Position numbers and translations under genes: made by a program. Positions 1 through 7,265 of a DNA stretch of 40,007 nt are shown here, in pieces. Origin of the DNA: a virus; the IMG/VR virus record IMGVR_UViG_3300002835_000439, positions 1-40,007 of that record, one strand, 5' to 3'. How positions within the stretch are numbered: the stretch's first letter is position 1; the number at the start of each line of letters is the position of its first letter. The notes below the pieces were generated by a model. The model saw only the letters and a list, made by a program, of their open reading frames with translations. It made no database searches and was not told where the DNA came from.

Positions 1-1514
1 GTATTAGACAATGTTAATTGAAAACCAGTTATTGATGTATTATCTCCAAAAACATAGTGTTCATCTGTTGATGTTAAACTAAATTGAGGAGAAAACCATC
101 CAGTAAAAGCAGCATTAGCACCGATTTCAACTTTAGATTTAACATCGTAGAATAGTGCTCTATCATCTAATGGAAATGTTGACAAATCATAATAATTTTT
201 ACTAACAACAGTCCATCTATTTTTAAGATCGTAATCTTTAATTTTAAGGTCTTTATTAACAAATTCTCTAATTCCATCTCGATATGTTGTAATAACGGTC
301 TGAAATTGTTCTTGTTTTAAATTTTTAGTGTATTCCTCTTGAATCTTTTCTCCAAATATTTCATCTATTCCAGTTACTAGCACGTCAGTTGCTGCATCAA
401 ATTGACCTTTGATAACATCGGTTCTATCTTGATATTTTACTAATTTAACTCTCCAATATGAATGGGATTTATTAAATTCATCTGCTAATGAAACTGAACT
501 TACTTCATACATTCTATTAATAATTGGAATAAACATATAGTCTTTATTTCTTGGATATTTTCCAAGTCCAAAATGTGATTCAAATTCTTCAGCAGTTATA
601 TGTACTTCAAAATCTTCTAATTCAATTCCAAATATGTCGTACGAATTTGCTTCAGTTGGAAATTCATTATCAGGAACCAATACTTTTATTGTTTGATTAT
701 CGACAACATTATGCAATGAATATTCCATAAGAATAACATCACTTGTTCTTAAATCAGGTTCAGTTTTAAAGTAATTAACCTCATGCCCAAATATACCATT
801 AATAACGTTTGTTAATTGCTTGTATATTTTAACTGATTTTGTTAGCGAATATGGATTAAATTGATTTGTTGTGCTACATGAAACTTGAATATTTGCGCAA
901 CCACTCATTGCGAATGGATCAGCACATTCAACACAAAAATTTGGACATGATTCGATAATACCATCGACTGTTTCGATTGTATATGTTATTGATAATAGGG
1001 AAATTGAACATCCGGGAATAATCCCAGCAACTTCATTTTTTACATCAATCCATACTGGCTTTGTTGTATTAAATGTAAGTGACAATAGGTCTCCATACGC
1101 TTGATTATTATTTAATGGATTAAATTCTGAAAAAATTGTGCCATCCTGAGACCATCTATATTCATATTCAAAGAAATTATCAACATCCGTTGTAAGATAG
1201 TATTGAATACCATTCCCAGTAACTGTTAGTGTTTCTTCGACTACAAGTTCTAAAGATGAAACAATGCTTTCAACAGTATACTCAACATTTCCGATGATAA
1301 TAGTATCTCCAACTTCAAATGCGGATGTGAACTGCGTCCCAACTCCAATAACTATGTTTTCCCCTGCTACGATATTAACAGTTCCAGTCGTAAATGGAGT
1401 TTTAAGTCCTGCTAGAATTTCCCAGTCAATAATTTTTAGGGTATTAGTGTAAGGTGTTTGTAATGATGCTATAAAAAAATCTCCATATTCATTAGCAGTA
1501 TATCCTGTTACCAT
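1..1514 (-). CDS. Large virion structural protein, 3' end cut by window edge
   Basis: An open frame of 504 codons runs from an ATG at 1514 to the window edge without a stop, so the C-terminus is missing. The N-terminal 100 residues contain a short beta-rich unit of the type GTVNIVAGENIVIGVGTQF followed by EVGDTIIIGN, which recurs in phage tail and adhesin proteins. A cysteine-rich patch follows around residues 165-210 (CPNFCVECADPF, SGCANIQVSC). The start codon overlaps the stop of the upstream membrane-protein gene (TAATG), which implies coupled translation. I see no enzymatic motif. A tail, baseplate or fibre-associated protein is the likeliest role, but this is inferred from composition and motif style, not from a recognised family. 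Confidence 0.6.
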   Translation of the reverse strand, partial: MVTGYTANEYGDFFIASLQTPYTNTLKIIDWEILAGLKTPFTTGTVNIVAGENIVIGVGTQFTSAFEVGDTIIIGNVEYTVESIVSSLELVVEETLTVTGNGIQYYLTTDVDNFFEYEYRWSQDGTIFSEFNPLNNNQAYGDLLSLTFNTTKPVWIDVKNEVAGIIPGCSISLLSITYTIETVDGIIESCPNFCVECADPFAMSGCANIQVSCSTTNQFNPYSLTKSVKIYKQLTNVINGIFGHEVNYFKTEPDLRTSDVILMEYSLHNVVDNQTIKVLVPDNEFPTEANSYDIFGIELEDFEVHITAEEFESHFGLGKYPRNKDYMFIPIINRMYEVSSVSLADEFNKSHSYWRVKLVKYQDRTDVIKGQFDAATDVLVTGIDEIFGEKIQEEYTKNLKQEQFQTVITTYRDGIREFVNKDLKIKDYDLKNRWTVVSKNYYDLSTFPLDDRALFYDVKSKVEIGANAAFTGWFSPQFSLTSTDEHYVFGDNTSITGFQLTLSN

Positions 1515-1921
1515 TATTCTTCATTTTTTTTATTAACAATATCTTGTGGTGTATAAACTTCACCGGCAATCCATGATGCTACAAATCCAGTTAATGAAAC
1601 AAAGTATAAGGCAAGTTCTCCAATATTGGCTTTAAACCAAATTGCTCCGGCACCTGCAATTGCCCAAATAACAACTACAACATAAATCATAACCTCTCTT
1701 CTTGAGTTTGGTCCTTTTTTAAATATTGCGGATTTTGTACTGGGTCTTTTTGCTTCAGCCCAAATATATGTTGCAGCGTATGCTGTTAGGGATCCAAAAT
1801 AGATTGCAAGATCTGCAAAACTAGCTGTTTTATAGGCTCCTAAAAGTCCCATAATTACCCATAGAGAAACTATTAGGTAGACAAGACCTTCTCTCTTTCC
1901 AAAGTTGTTAAAAAATTTCAT
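1514..1921 (-). CDS. Small membrane protein with two homologous halves (holin-like candidate)
   Basis: 135 residues. Two similar halves are visible. Residues about 10-57 begin REGLVYLIVSLWVIMG and end YAATYIWAE; residues about 74-121 begin RREVMIYVVVVIWAIAG and end FVASWIAGE. Each half has two hydrophobic segments separated by a short stretch ending in LA-YF-SLT, giving about four membrane spans, with basic linkers (FKKGPNSRRE) and a charged tail. This looks like an internal gene duplication. Small size, several spans and a position beside tail genes would suit a holin or another phage inner-membrane protein, but no family was recognised. A GAATATATAC motif lies about 20 nt upstream of the start. 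Confidence 0.65.
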   Translation of the reverse strand: MKFFNNFGKREGLVYLIVSLWVIMGLLGAYKTASFADLAIYFGSLTAYAATYIWAEAKRPSTKSAIFKKGPNSRREVMIYVVVVIWAIAGAGAIWFKANIGELALYFVSLTGFVASWIAGEVYTPQDIVNKKNEE

Positions 1922-1925
1922 TGAT

Positions 1926-1944
1926 GACAGTATTTTTATACTGT
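1926..1944. promoter_or_regulatory. Inverted repeat in the 5' leader of the membrane-protein gene
   Basis: The sequence ACAGTAT-(TTTT/AAAA)-ATACTGT forms a near-perfect inverted repeat just upstream of the start at 1921 and next to a TATATA box. It could be an operator or a leader hairpin. Only the symmetry is seen; function is inferred. Confidence 0.35.
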
Positions 1945-1960
1945 ATATATTCTTGAAATT

Positions 1961-2605
1961 TTAGTAGTCTGTGATTAACAGGATTAATGAGTTTTCAATT
2001 TCCATTTTTGGCTCTAAAATGTCAAGAATATCAAGAACAATTCCAGCATTATGGTCATCTTCTCCGTATGATTCAACATACATATCGATTTTGTTCGATA
2101 GTTCAGTTGCAAATACCCTATTATAAGGTTTTTCAGGGTGGAGAATTCCTAACTCTTCAAGAATTTTATTAACATGAGGCAACTCTTCCTCATCATATAG
2201 GTCAAATAATCGTAGGGTTGCTGTAATTACTTTAAAACTAAATTGAAGCATTTTTTTACCCTCAATTTCAACCATTCGACTATAGGTTTTATCTTTATTC
2301 AGGTTAAATTTAATGTACTGCAGATTTTCCATTTCCAAGCACATTTGATACAAAAAGAAAACTGAATTAATTTCCTTGTGAACAACTTCAGAACCTAGCG
2401 TTTTGATTTTGTTAATTGTTGAAAGATAATTAGTTTCAAGAATAACCTTTAATTGGCTTGAAGATGTCATAATAGAATCTTCAGATACTGGAATAAAATC
2501 AGCCTGATTATGGAGTTGTGCCCATAACTTATTATCAATATAATTATATTTGTATAGTGTAACGTCTACTGCCGTTGGCATTAGACTTAAATCGAATTGC
2601 TCCAT
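1961..2605 (-). CDS. Hypothetical protein, 214 aa
   Basis: This is a soluble, acidic protein with predicted mixed helix content and no signal peptide or membrane span. I recognise no catalytic motif or family. It begins MEQFDLSLMPTAVDV and contains leucine-rich helical stretches around residues 60-170. It lies 11 nt after the probable clamp-loader small subunit gene and is followed by the duplicated membrane protein. It therefore sits at the junction between replication genes and a structural gene, and its context does not decide its role. Confidence 0.6.
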   Translation of the reverse strand: MEQFDLSLMPTAVDVTLYKYNYIDNKLWAQLHNQADFIPVSEDSIMTSSSQLKVILETNYLSTINKIKTLGSEVVHKEINSVFFLYQMCLEMENLQYIKFNLNKDKTYSRMVEIEGKKMLQFSFKVITATLRLFDLYDEEELPHVNKILEELGILHPEKPYNRVFATELSNKIDMYVESYGEDDHNAGIVLDILDILEPKMEIENSLILLITDY

Positions 2606-2616
2606 AAATTTACATA

Positions 2617-3045
2617 TTAGTAAACTTGCATAGAATCTTCTAACTTTTGTAAAGTTAAATATAGGTCTTCTTTCGCAAATTTTTCAAGTTCTTTAAATTC
2701 TCTCTTGCCTATTTCATTCTTTTCCATGAAAAATGAGATAGCCTCTTCTGAAGGTATATATTTGCTTTTTGAAGTTACTTCTTTTTCGGGCTTTTTGGTT
2801 TTAGTGTAGATCCATCCTGGAACACTTTTAAATCGGGCAGCGACAAGCGACCAACTATCAATAACGGCGATTGGATTGATTCCATTCTTATTAAAGAATT
2901 GCGCATTTGAAGGGTATTGAATCGCAAAGAAGCGATTAATCATAAAATGATGTCGCTTCTTATTATTATTTGTAATTTTTTTATAATCGTTCGGCTTCGT
3001 GAACATTATCTTAATAAAATCAAACAGTTTTGTTTCGTCTAACAT
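2617..3045 (-). CDS. 62: Probable clamp-loader small subunit, gp62-like
   Basis: 142 residues. The pattern KKRHHFMINRFFAIQYPSNA, followed by W-x-x-VAARFKSVPGWIYTK, resembles the conserved core of the T4 gp62 family (F-[ML]-[VI]-N-x-x-x-S-x-x-P, then a short basic W/K motif). In T4, gp62 forms a 1:4 complex with gp44 and opens the gp45 clamp at primer-template junctions. The protein is shorter than T4 gp62 (187 aa). Its location two genes downstream of gp44 supports the call, since T4 also keeps 62 and 44 together. Similarity is weak and judged by eye, so a structural search would be needed to be sure. Confidence 0.5.
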   Translation of the reverse strand: MLDETKLFDFIKIMFTKPNDYKKITNNNKKRHHFMINRFFAIQYPSNAQFFNKNGINPIAVIDSWSLVAARFKSVPGWIYTKTKKPEKEVTSKSKYIPSEEAISFFMEKNEIGKREFKELEKFAKEDLYLTLQKLEDSMQVY

Positions 3046-3193
3046 GTGATATGGCTTTTTCGAATAGTTCGAGTCTATTGTTACTATTTATATTAGGTTC
3101 TTTGATTTTGTTTATCTCTGCTACAACCTCGTCAAAAATACCTTCATTGCGGATTTCGATCAACAATTCATTTAAAATATCCTCATTTGTCAT
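3020..3193 (-). CDS. Small hypothetical protein, 57 aa
   Basis: An ATG at 3193 opens a 57-codon frame ending in TGA at 3020. It starts one base after the TAA of the RNase H gene (TAAGATG) and overlaps the start of the gp62-like gene by 26 nt, so it fills an otherwise empty 149-nt gap in the operon. The peptide (begins MTNEDILNELLIEIRNEG) is acidic, helical and leucine-rich and then becomes basic (SHVRRNKTV). Tight packing between genes supports real translation, but no homologue is known to me. Confidence 0.5.
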   Translation of the reverse strand: MTNEDILNELLIEIRNEGIFDEVVAEINKIKEPNINSNNRLELFEKAISHVRRNKTV

Positions 3194-3194
3194 C

Positions 3195-4427
3195 TTAAAA
3201 TAATGTATTTAATTGCTTGGTTTCAGTCAATTTATTAACTTCATCTAATTTTAAGGTTGCAAAGGGATCAAATCCTTTTGGAGCGCCTTTACCGACTGAT
3301 GTTGTAGAACTCCATTCTGTTCCTTCAAGTATCTTTTCCATCTGAGTTAATCCAGACAACTGCGGCTCAACACTAAAGTCTTTATCAATTTCATTATAGA
3401 TACTTTTTAATATTCCTTCTGGTATTGTGTTATAGTGTAGGAGCATTAAGTCTAGGTTCTGATTGAAACGAACACGTATTTCTTCAATAGTTGATTTGCC
3501 GACAACTTCATAGATTAGGGCAACAATAGTGTCAACTTGATTCGATGAAAAGAAATGGTCAATATGGAAGTTACCTTCAGTTTCTCTGTATTTTTCAAGG
3601 ATTTGAAGAGCCTGTTTTTCAGTGATTGAGTAGTTTCTAATAGAACCAGTGCTTGTGCGCTTAGTCCATGTAACAACTGACTGGATATTATCACTCTTGT
3701 CACCTTGTAAGATTTTAGAGAAGATAAAATCATCACAATTAATTTCTTCGATTTTAACACCATTCTTAAGAACCCATGATTGTAAATCTTCTTTAAGTTT
3801 ATCATTCATCACTTCATTAGAGGACATATTAAATAACATATCATCATTACTCATTGAAGTTGTACCTGCAGATTCTAATAATTCTTGGAATCCTTCGAAT
3901 GCAATTAACTTACGTTGTGAGTTATAGTACCAAAGAGTATAAGCATCAGTTGCTTTATTATAATCGACTAATTGAATTAAATCACGGTCACCAGTCCAAA
4001 CAATACAGTTTTTACCTTCATTGTTTAATTGAGTCGACCATCCGAATAGGATATCGTCAGCTTCGGCACCTGGTACTTTATGAATAATTACACCGCGTTT
4101 TGCAAGAATAGCTTGAAATTCAGTGTAAGTATTAAATACATTTTCCCAGTTAACTGAATTATCAGATACTCTTGTACCTTTATATTCTGCAGCAGGGAAT
4201 AGGTCTTTACGCCACGATTTTGAATCTACAGCAACTACGATTTGGTCAACAAATGGAGTTAACTTTCTAACTTCTGAAGCAAAGTCAATGCATAACTTTC
4301 GCATGAATTGTTCTTGACCATCGCGATCGCCTAACAATTGTTCTTTTTTAGGACGAGGTAACACGAATAATCTACTGTGGACAAAGTAGTTACCATCGAT
4401 AATCAAGGTATGTTTTCCTAATTTCAT
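3195..4427 (-). CDS. rnh: RNase H / 5'-3' exonuclease (T4 Rnh-like, FEN/PIN fold)
   Basis: 410 residues from the ATG at 4427. A longer frame reaches 4487, but those extra codons lie over the probable promoter, so the shorter start is preferred. The T4 RNase H / FEN metal-site motifs are all present: IIDGNYF (9-15), VDSKSWRKDLF (67-77), EADD (122-125), TGDRD (145-149) and GDKSDN (242-247). The family removes RNA primers and adjacent DNA from lagging-strand fragments at the T4 replisome. It is about 100 residues longer than T4 Rnh, with an extended C-terminus ending QLNTLF that resembles a clamp-binding tail. It follows gp44 and is probably driven by its own promoter at 4444-4482. Confidence 0.9.
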   Translation of the reverse strand: MKLGKHTLIIDGNYFVHSRLFVLPRPKKEQLLGDRDGQEQFMRKLCIDFASEVRKLTPFVDQIVVAVDSKSWRKDLFPAAEYKGTRVSDNSVNWENVFNTYTEFQAILAKRGVIIHKVPGAEADDILFGWSTQLNNEGKNCIVWTGDRDLIQLVDYNKATDAYTLWYYNSQRKLIAFEGFQELLESAGTTSMSNDDMLFNMSSNEVMNDKLKEDLQSWVLKNGVKIEEINCDDFIFSKILQGDKSDNIQSVVTWTKRTSTGSIRNYSITEKQALQILEKYRETEGNFHIDHFFSSNQVDTIVALIYEVVGKSTIEEIRVRFNQNLDLMLLHYNTIPEGILKSIYNEIDKDFSVEPQLSGLTQMEKILEGTEWSSTTSVGKGAPKGFDPFATLKLDEVNKLTETKQLNTLF

Positions 4428-4443
4428 AGTTCTATAATTTATT

Positions 4444-4482
4444 TGTAAATATAAACAAAAGTTTTGACGCGGTAAAACTTTT
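4444..4482 (-). promoter_or_regulatory. Candidate host-type (early) promoter for rnh
   Basis: Read on the minus strand, AAAAGTTTTACCG (4482-4470) is followed by TTGTTTATATTTACA (4458-4444). The same two blocks recur with identical spacing upstream of the gene at 25488. TATATTTAC resembles the Bacteroidetes -7 element (TAnnTTTG), and TTTTACC lies about 20 nt upstream where the -33 element would be. The block sits 17 nt before the chosen rnh start. Promoter function is inferred. Confidence 0.5.
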
Positions 4483-4494
4483 ATCAATTTATTT

Positions 4495-5445
4495 TTAGTT
4501 TCTTACAATTTCTTGTATTTTATACACACATGATAGAAGTGTAATAACTGGATCTATCACTAGTGTTCTTTGTGCTTGGTGCTCTGCAACACAAATCGCA
4601 ATTTGTGGAATGTGTCTAAGGCTTTGAGCCTTTTCAGTTTGGATATATTCAATAAATTCTTCACCAAGAGTTTGAAGTACGTCATCAACTCGATTTCCGT
4701 ATTCGCCAACAATATGTTTATAGTTTTTGATTGGATCCATCTCGTTAAAAATTAGATCAAATACATCTTTATAAACTGAGTTAAATTTCTTAACATCTTC
4801 AGCTGTAATATTTGTTGTTCCTTGTGTTTTGTAACCCTGCAATTTATTTAAGGTACTACGAAGGTCTGGAAAGTTACGACGAACGAATTCAACCAGGGCT
4901 GGCTTTTCAATTGTCATGCCCTCTTTTCCACAGATTTCATAAACACGCTTAATATATTTCTTTGTCAATTCAGATTCTTCTGCTTTATCAAAGTCAAAAT
5001 TGATCACTTCAAAACGGGAAAGAATCGGATCTGGAATTTTATTTACATAATTACATGTTGCAATAAATCTGGAATTCGATGCAAATTGTTCCATTGTAGC
5101 ACGAAGTGCTTTAAAGAATTGATCAGAAACTCCATCAACCTCATCTAAAATAACCACTTTGAATTTTCCTTGGTCATCTAAAATTGACATGGTTGAACAG
5201 AAATCTGTGATTCTTGTTCTAATCACATCAACTGAAGTATCGGTCGAGGCGTTGATATAAATATATGGAAGACCAAATTGCTGAACAATTGCTTTTGCTG
5301 TTGAAGTTTTTCCGGTACCAGGACTTCCTGCAAGTAACATGTTCTGTGATAATCCATCTTTGAATTTTGACATTACTCGTTCTGGTAGGATCAAATCTTC
5401 TAAATTTTTAGGACGGTACTTTTCTGTAAATAGCGCGTGAATCAT
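4495..5445 (-). CDS. 44: Clamp-loader ATPase large subunit, gp44-like (AAA+)
   Basis: 316 residues from ATG 5445. It has TEKYRPKNLEDLILP at the N-terminus, Walker A GSPGTGKT (40-47), Walker B VVILDEVDG (97-105) and an LSRF arginine-finger box (142-145), the order found in T4 gp44 and RFC small subunits. It loads the gp45 clamp together with gp62. A frame extension gives an alternative ATG at 5466, but a TATATAA box lies directly against it. The second ATG, about 20 nt further on, fits the leader spacing seen elsewhere and T4 gp44's short N-terminus. It is divergent from the plus-strand gene at 5508. Confidence 0.93.
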   Translation of the reverse strand: MIHALFTEKYRPKNLEDLILPERVMSKFKDGLSQNMLLAGSPGTGKTSTAKAIVQQFGLPYIYINASTDTSVDVIRTRITDFCSTMSILDDQGKFKVVILDEVDGVSDQFFKALRATMEQFASNSRFIATCNYVNKIPDPILSRFEVINFDFDKAEESELTKKYIKRVYEICGKEGMTIEKPALVEFVRRNFPDLRSTLNKLQGYKTQGTTNITAEDVKKFNSVYKDVFDLIFNEMDPIKNYKHIVGEYGNRVDDVLQTLGEEFIEYIQTEKAQSLRHIPQIAICVAEHQAQRTLVIDPVITLLSCVYKIQEIVRN

Positions 5446-5507
5446 ATATTGCTTGTTTTTATACATATTATATAAGCAATATTGAATATGTTTCAGATAA
5501 ATATATT

Positions 5508-6011
5508 ATGGCTTACAATAATAAATATCCTAAAATTCGAAGAACTGGTGGACCCTATCCACGTAATAGATATGGTGTTTGTTATGAGGGTCTTTCTAGA
5601 CAACAACGTAGATTATTGTTAGAAAATCCACTAATCAAGGAGAGGGCTCAAGATGATCAGTTTCTACATATCATTTTTGAAGTTTGTAAGTTTAAACACC
5701 AATCACATAAAGACAAATATTTTTATGATTGGTCAACTGGATGTTTTATGAAAATCGAAGAGCTTGAAGAGAGTTATGATACTATCGATTGGGCGTGTGC
5801 TCTATCTGGAGAACCTATTCGTTCTAATATAAATAACTTTGATGCTGAAAACTTCGTGCATCCTGATTATCACGATACTCTTGGTGGTAAAACAGTAGAT
5901 GGTAGAATTATTAAATCATCAGTTGCCTTCCAAAAACACGTAAAAAAACTCCTATTGAATCAACAACAGGAGTTCTTAAAACTTGCTCGTAAGAATTCTA
6001 AATTACATTAA
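5508..6011 (+). CDS. Hypothetical protein, only plus-strand gene in the window
   Basis: 167 residues beginning MAYNNKYPKIRRTGG. It is rich in basic and aromatic residues at the N-terminus (RRTGGPYPRNRYGVCYEG, SRQQRRLLLENP). The middle contains CALSGEPIRSN and FDAENFVHPDYHDTLGG, and the C-terminus is lysine-rich. No family is recognised. It is transcribed divergently from gp44 across a 41-62 nt gap and converges on the tagged repeat protein, whose stop overlaps its own by 9 nt. No competing minus-strand frame exists here, so it is very likely a real gene. Basic ends might suit nucleic-acid or ribosome contact, but that is a guess. Confidence 0.75.
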   Translation: MAYNNKYPKIRRTGGPYPRNRYGVCYEGLSRQQRRLLLENPLIKERAQDDQFLHIIFEVCKFKHQSHKDKYFYDWSTGCFMKIEELEESYDTIDWACALSGEPIRSNINNFDAENFVHPDYHDTLGGKTVDGRIIKSSVAFQKHVKKLLLNQQQEFLKLARKNSKLH

Positions 6012-7160
6012 TCTAGAGAATCTTTCTTTAACACTTAAGTTTTCGTATTTTGCCTCATTTAATATGAAACTCATTTCTAATTTAGTAATTTCAGATTCTA
6101 GCATCATTCCTAATGTAGTTCCTTCTAATTGCCATGATTCTTTTGCAACAACCTTGTCAATTAACGCTTGTACTTCTTTTACTTTCTTTTCGTTTCCAGA
6201 AGCTTTTGCGTTTGCTAATAATTCTCCTAGTTTTTTAAGTTTTCCTTCTTTTGTATATTTAGTATCGTCTTTAGGATCTGCCTTCTTAGGATCTGCTTTC
6301 TTAGGATCTGCTTTCTTAGGATCTGCTTTCTTAGGATCTACTGTTGTATTAGGAGCCGGAGTTGGGTCTTTTTTCTTTGCTTCGGCATCTAAAGCAGCTT
6401 GTTTTTCTTTTTCAATTTCTTCTGCACTTTTTTCAGATTTACCGTCAGCCTTTGCAAGATCTTCTCTAGATTTTTTTGCATCAGCATCTAAAGTTTCTTG
6501 TCTCTTTCTATTATCTTCAGCTTCTCTATCTCTCTTTTCTTTTTCGGCTTTTTTATCCTCATCAGAAGGTTCTAATTCTCTAATTGCAGCTTCATCTTCT
6601 TTATATTTTGCCTGTAATTCGATCATTTTGTCTTTATAAGTAGCTTTTACGGTTGGATCATCTTCTAATCCCGTAGCTCTTTTAATTGCTGCAATTTGTC
6701 CAACTAATTTTTCACTAGAAATTGCTTTTTGAACTAAAGTTCCTTTATCACTGAATTTATCATGTAACATTTTTTGAAGTTCTGGAACTTGATCTTTTGC
6801 TAATTTAGCTTTAGCATTAATTCTTGCTCTTTGTTGAGCATCTGGAGCATCAGCAGCTGCTGATTCCATATCAACAATATTTAATTTAATTTTGTTGATT
6901 TTAGCTTGAGCCTTTCTAGCCTTTGGCATCCACCAAATCCATTGCATAACTTTTCCTGGAGCCCCTACGCTATCTTCGTTTAATTCATTAAATTCTTCTC
7001 CAGATAATTCTTCTGTTAATTCTTTAGCAAGAGTTTCTAATGAAGTCATAATAGTGTCCACATCATTTGACATAGATGGCGCTTCAGCAACAGTTGCAGT
7101 TGCTAATTCATTTTCCATAATCATCGAATACCATGATTCGAATGTTTTTGTTGTTTTCAT
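6003..7160 (-). CDS. Repeat-rich, coiled-coil tagged protein next to the capsid gene (internal/core protein candidate)
   Basis: 385 residues. The N-terminus MKTTKTFESW is followed by a MENEL site, a loose version of the tag shared by several proteins here and similar to T4 capsid-targeting sequences cut by gp21. The middle (about 170-260) is a highly charged, alanine/lysine/glutamate-rich coiled coil. Residues about 272-296 are a tandem PKKAD repeat encoded by 15-bp DNA repeats. A conserved-looking helical C-terminus follows (ends VKERFSRLM). It is the last gene of the head cluster, after gp23, with a late-promoter motif 27 nt upstream. A packaged internal protein or prohead core component is inferred. 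Confidence 0.7.
   Translation of the reverse strand: MKTTKTFESWYSMIMENELATATVAEAPSMSNDVDTIMTSLETLAKELTEELSGEEFNELNEDSVGAPGKVMQWIWWMPKARKAQAKINKIKLNIVDMESAAADAPDAQQRARINAKAKLAKDQVPELQKMLHDKFSDKGTLVQKAISSEKLVGQIAAIKRATGLEDDPTVKATYKDKMIELQAKYKEDEAAIRELEPSDEDKKAEKEKRDREAEDNRKRQETLDADAKKSREDLAKADGKSEKSAEEIEKEKQAALDAEAKKKDPTPAPNTTVDPKKADPKKADPKKADPKKADPKDDTKYTKEGKLKKLGELLANAKASGNEKKVKEVQALIDKVVAKESWQLEGTTLGMMLESEITKLEMSFILNEAKYENLSVKERFSRLM
6271..6345. repeat. 15-bp tandem repeat encoding PKKAD units
   Basis: Four near-identical 15-bp units (TTAGGATCTGCTTTC on the plus strand; the first has one change) plus a degenerate fifth lie inside the gene at 6003-7160. They keep frame and encode repeated DPKKA. 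Copy number is likely variable between relatives through slippage. Confidence 0.9.
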
Positions 7161-7186
7161 ATTTCTATATTTTTTATTATTAATAT

Positions 7187-7196
7187 ATTATATATC
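7187..7196 (-). promoter_or_regulatory. Candidate late promoter, GATATATAAT
   Basis: An exact GATATATAAT on the minus strand, 27 nt upstream of the start at 7160 and immediately after the terminator of the capsid gene. It is one of five exact copies in the window, four of them within about 30 nt of a start codon. Confidence 0.55.
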
Positions 7197-7230
7197 ATAA
7201 AAAAAGGGAACCGATTTCTCGATTCCCTTT
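7196..7230 (-). terminator. Rho-independent terminator of the major capsid gene
   Basis: On the minus strand, AAAGGGAATCGA, loop GAAA, then TCGGTTCCCTTT (12 pairs, one T-G wobble) is followed by a run of T. It lies 36 nt after the stop of the capsid gene. The stem has a GNRA-type loop. Confidence 0.88.
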
Positions 7231-7265
7231 AGTATTTATAGAATGTTAGTTCTAAGGTTTAAATA

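Noticed and set aside
6271-6345. Regular repeats considered as a CRISPR array
   Set aside because: Units are 15 bp, contiguous with no spacers, in frame and coding.
5983-6639. Plus-strand 218-aa frame opposite the tagged repeat protein
   Set aside because: It is the antisense of the charged repeat region (runs of FLGSA and serine/phenylalanine) and conflicts with a better supported minus-strand gene with promoter and tag.
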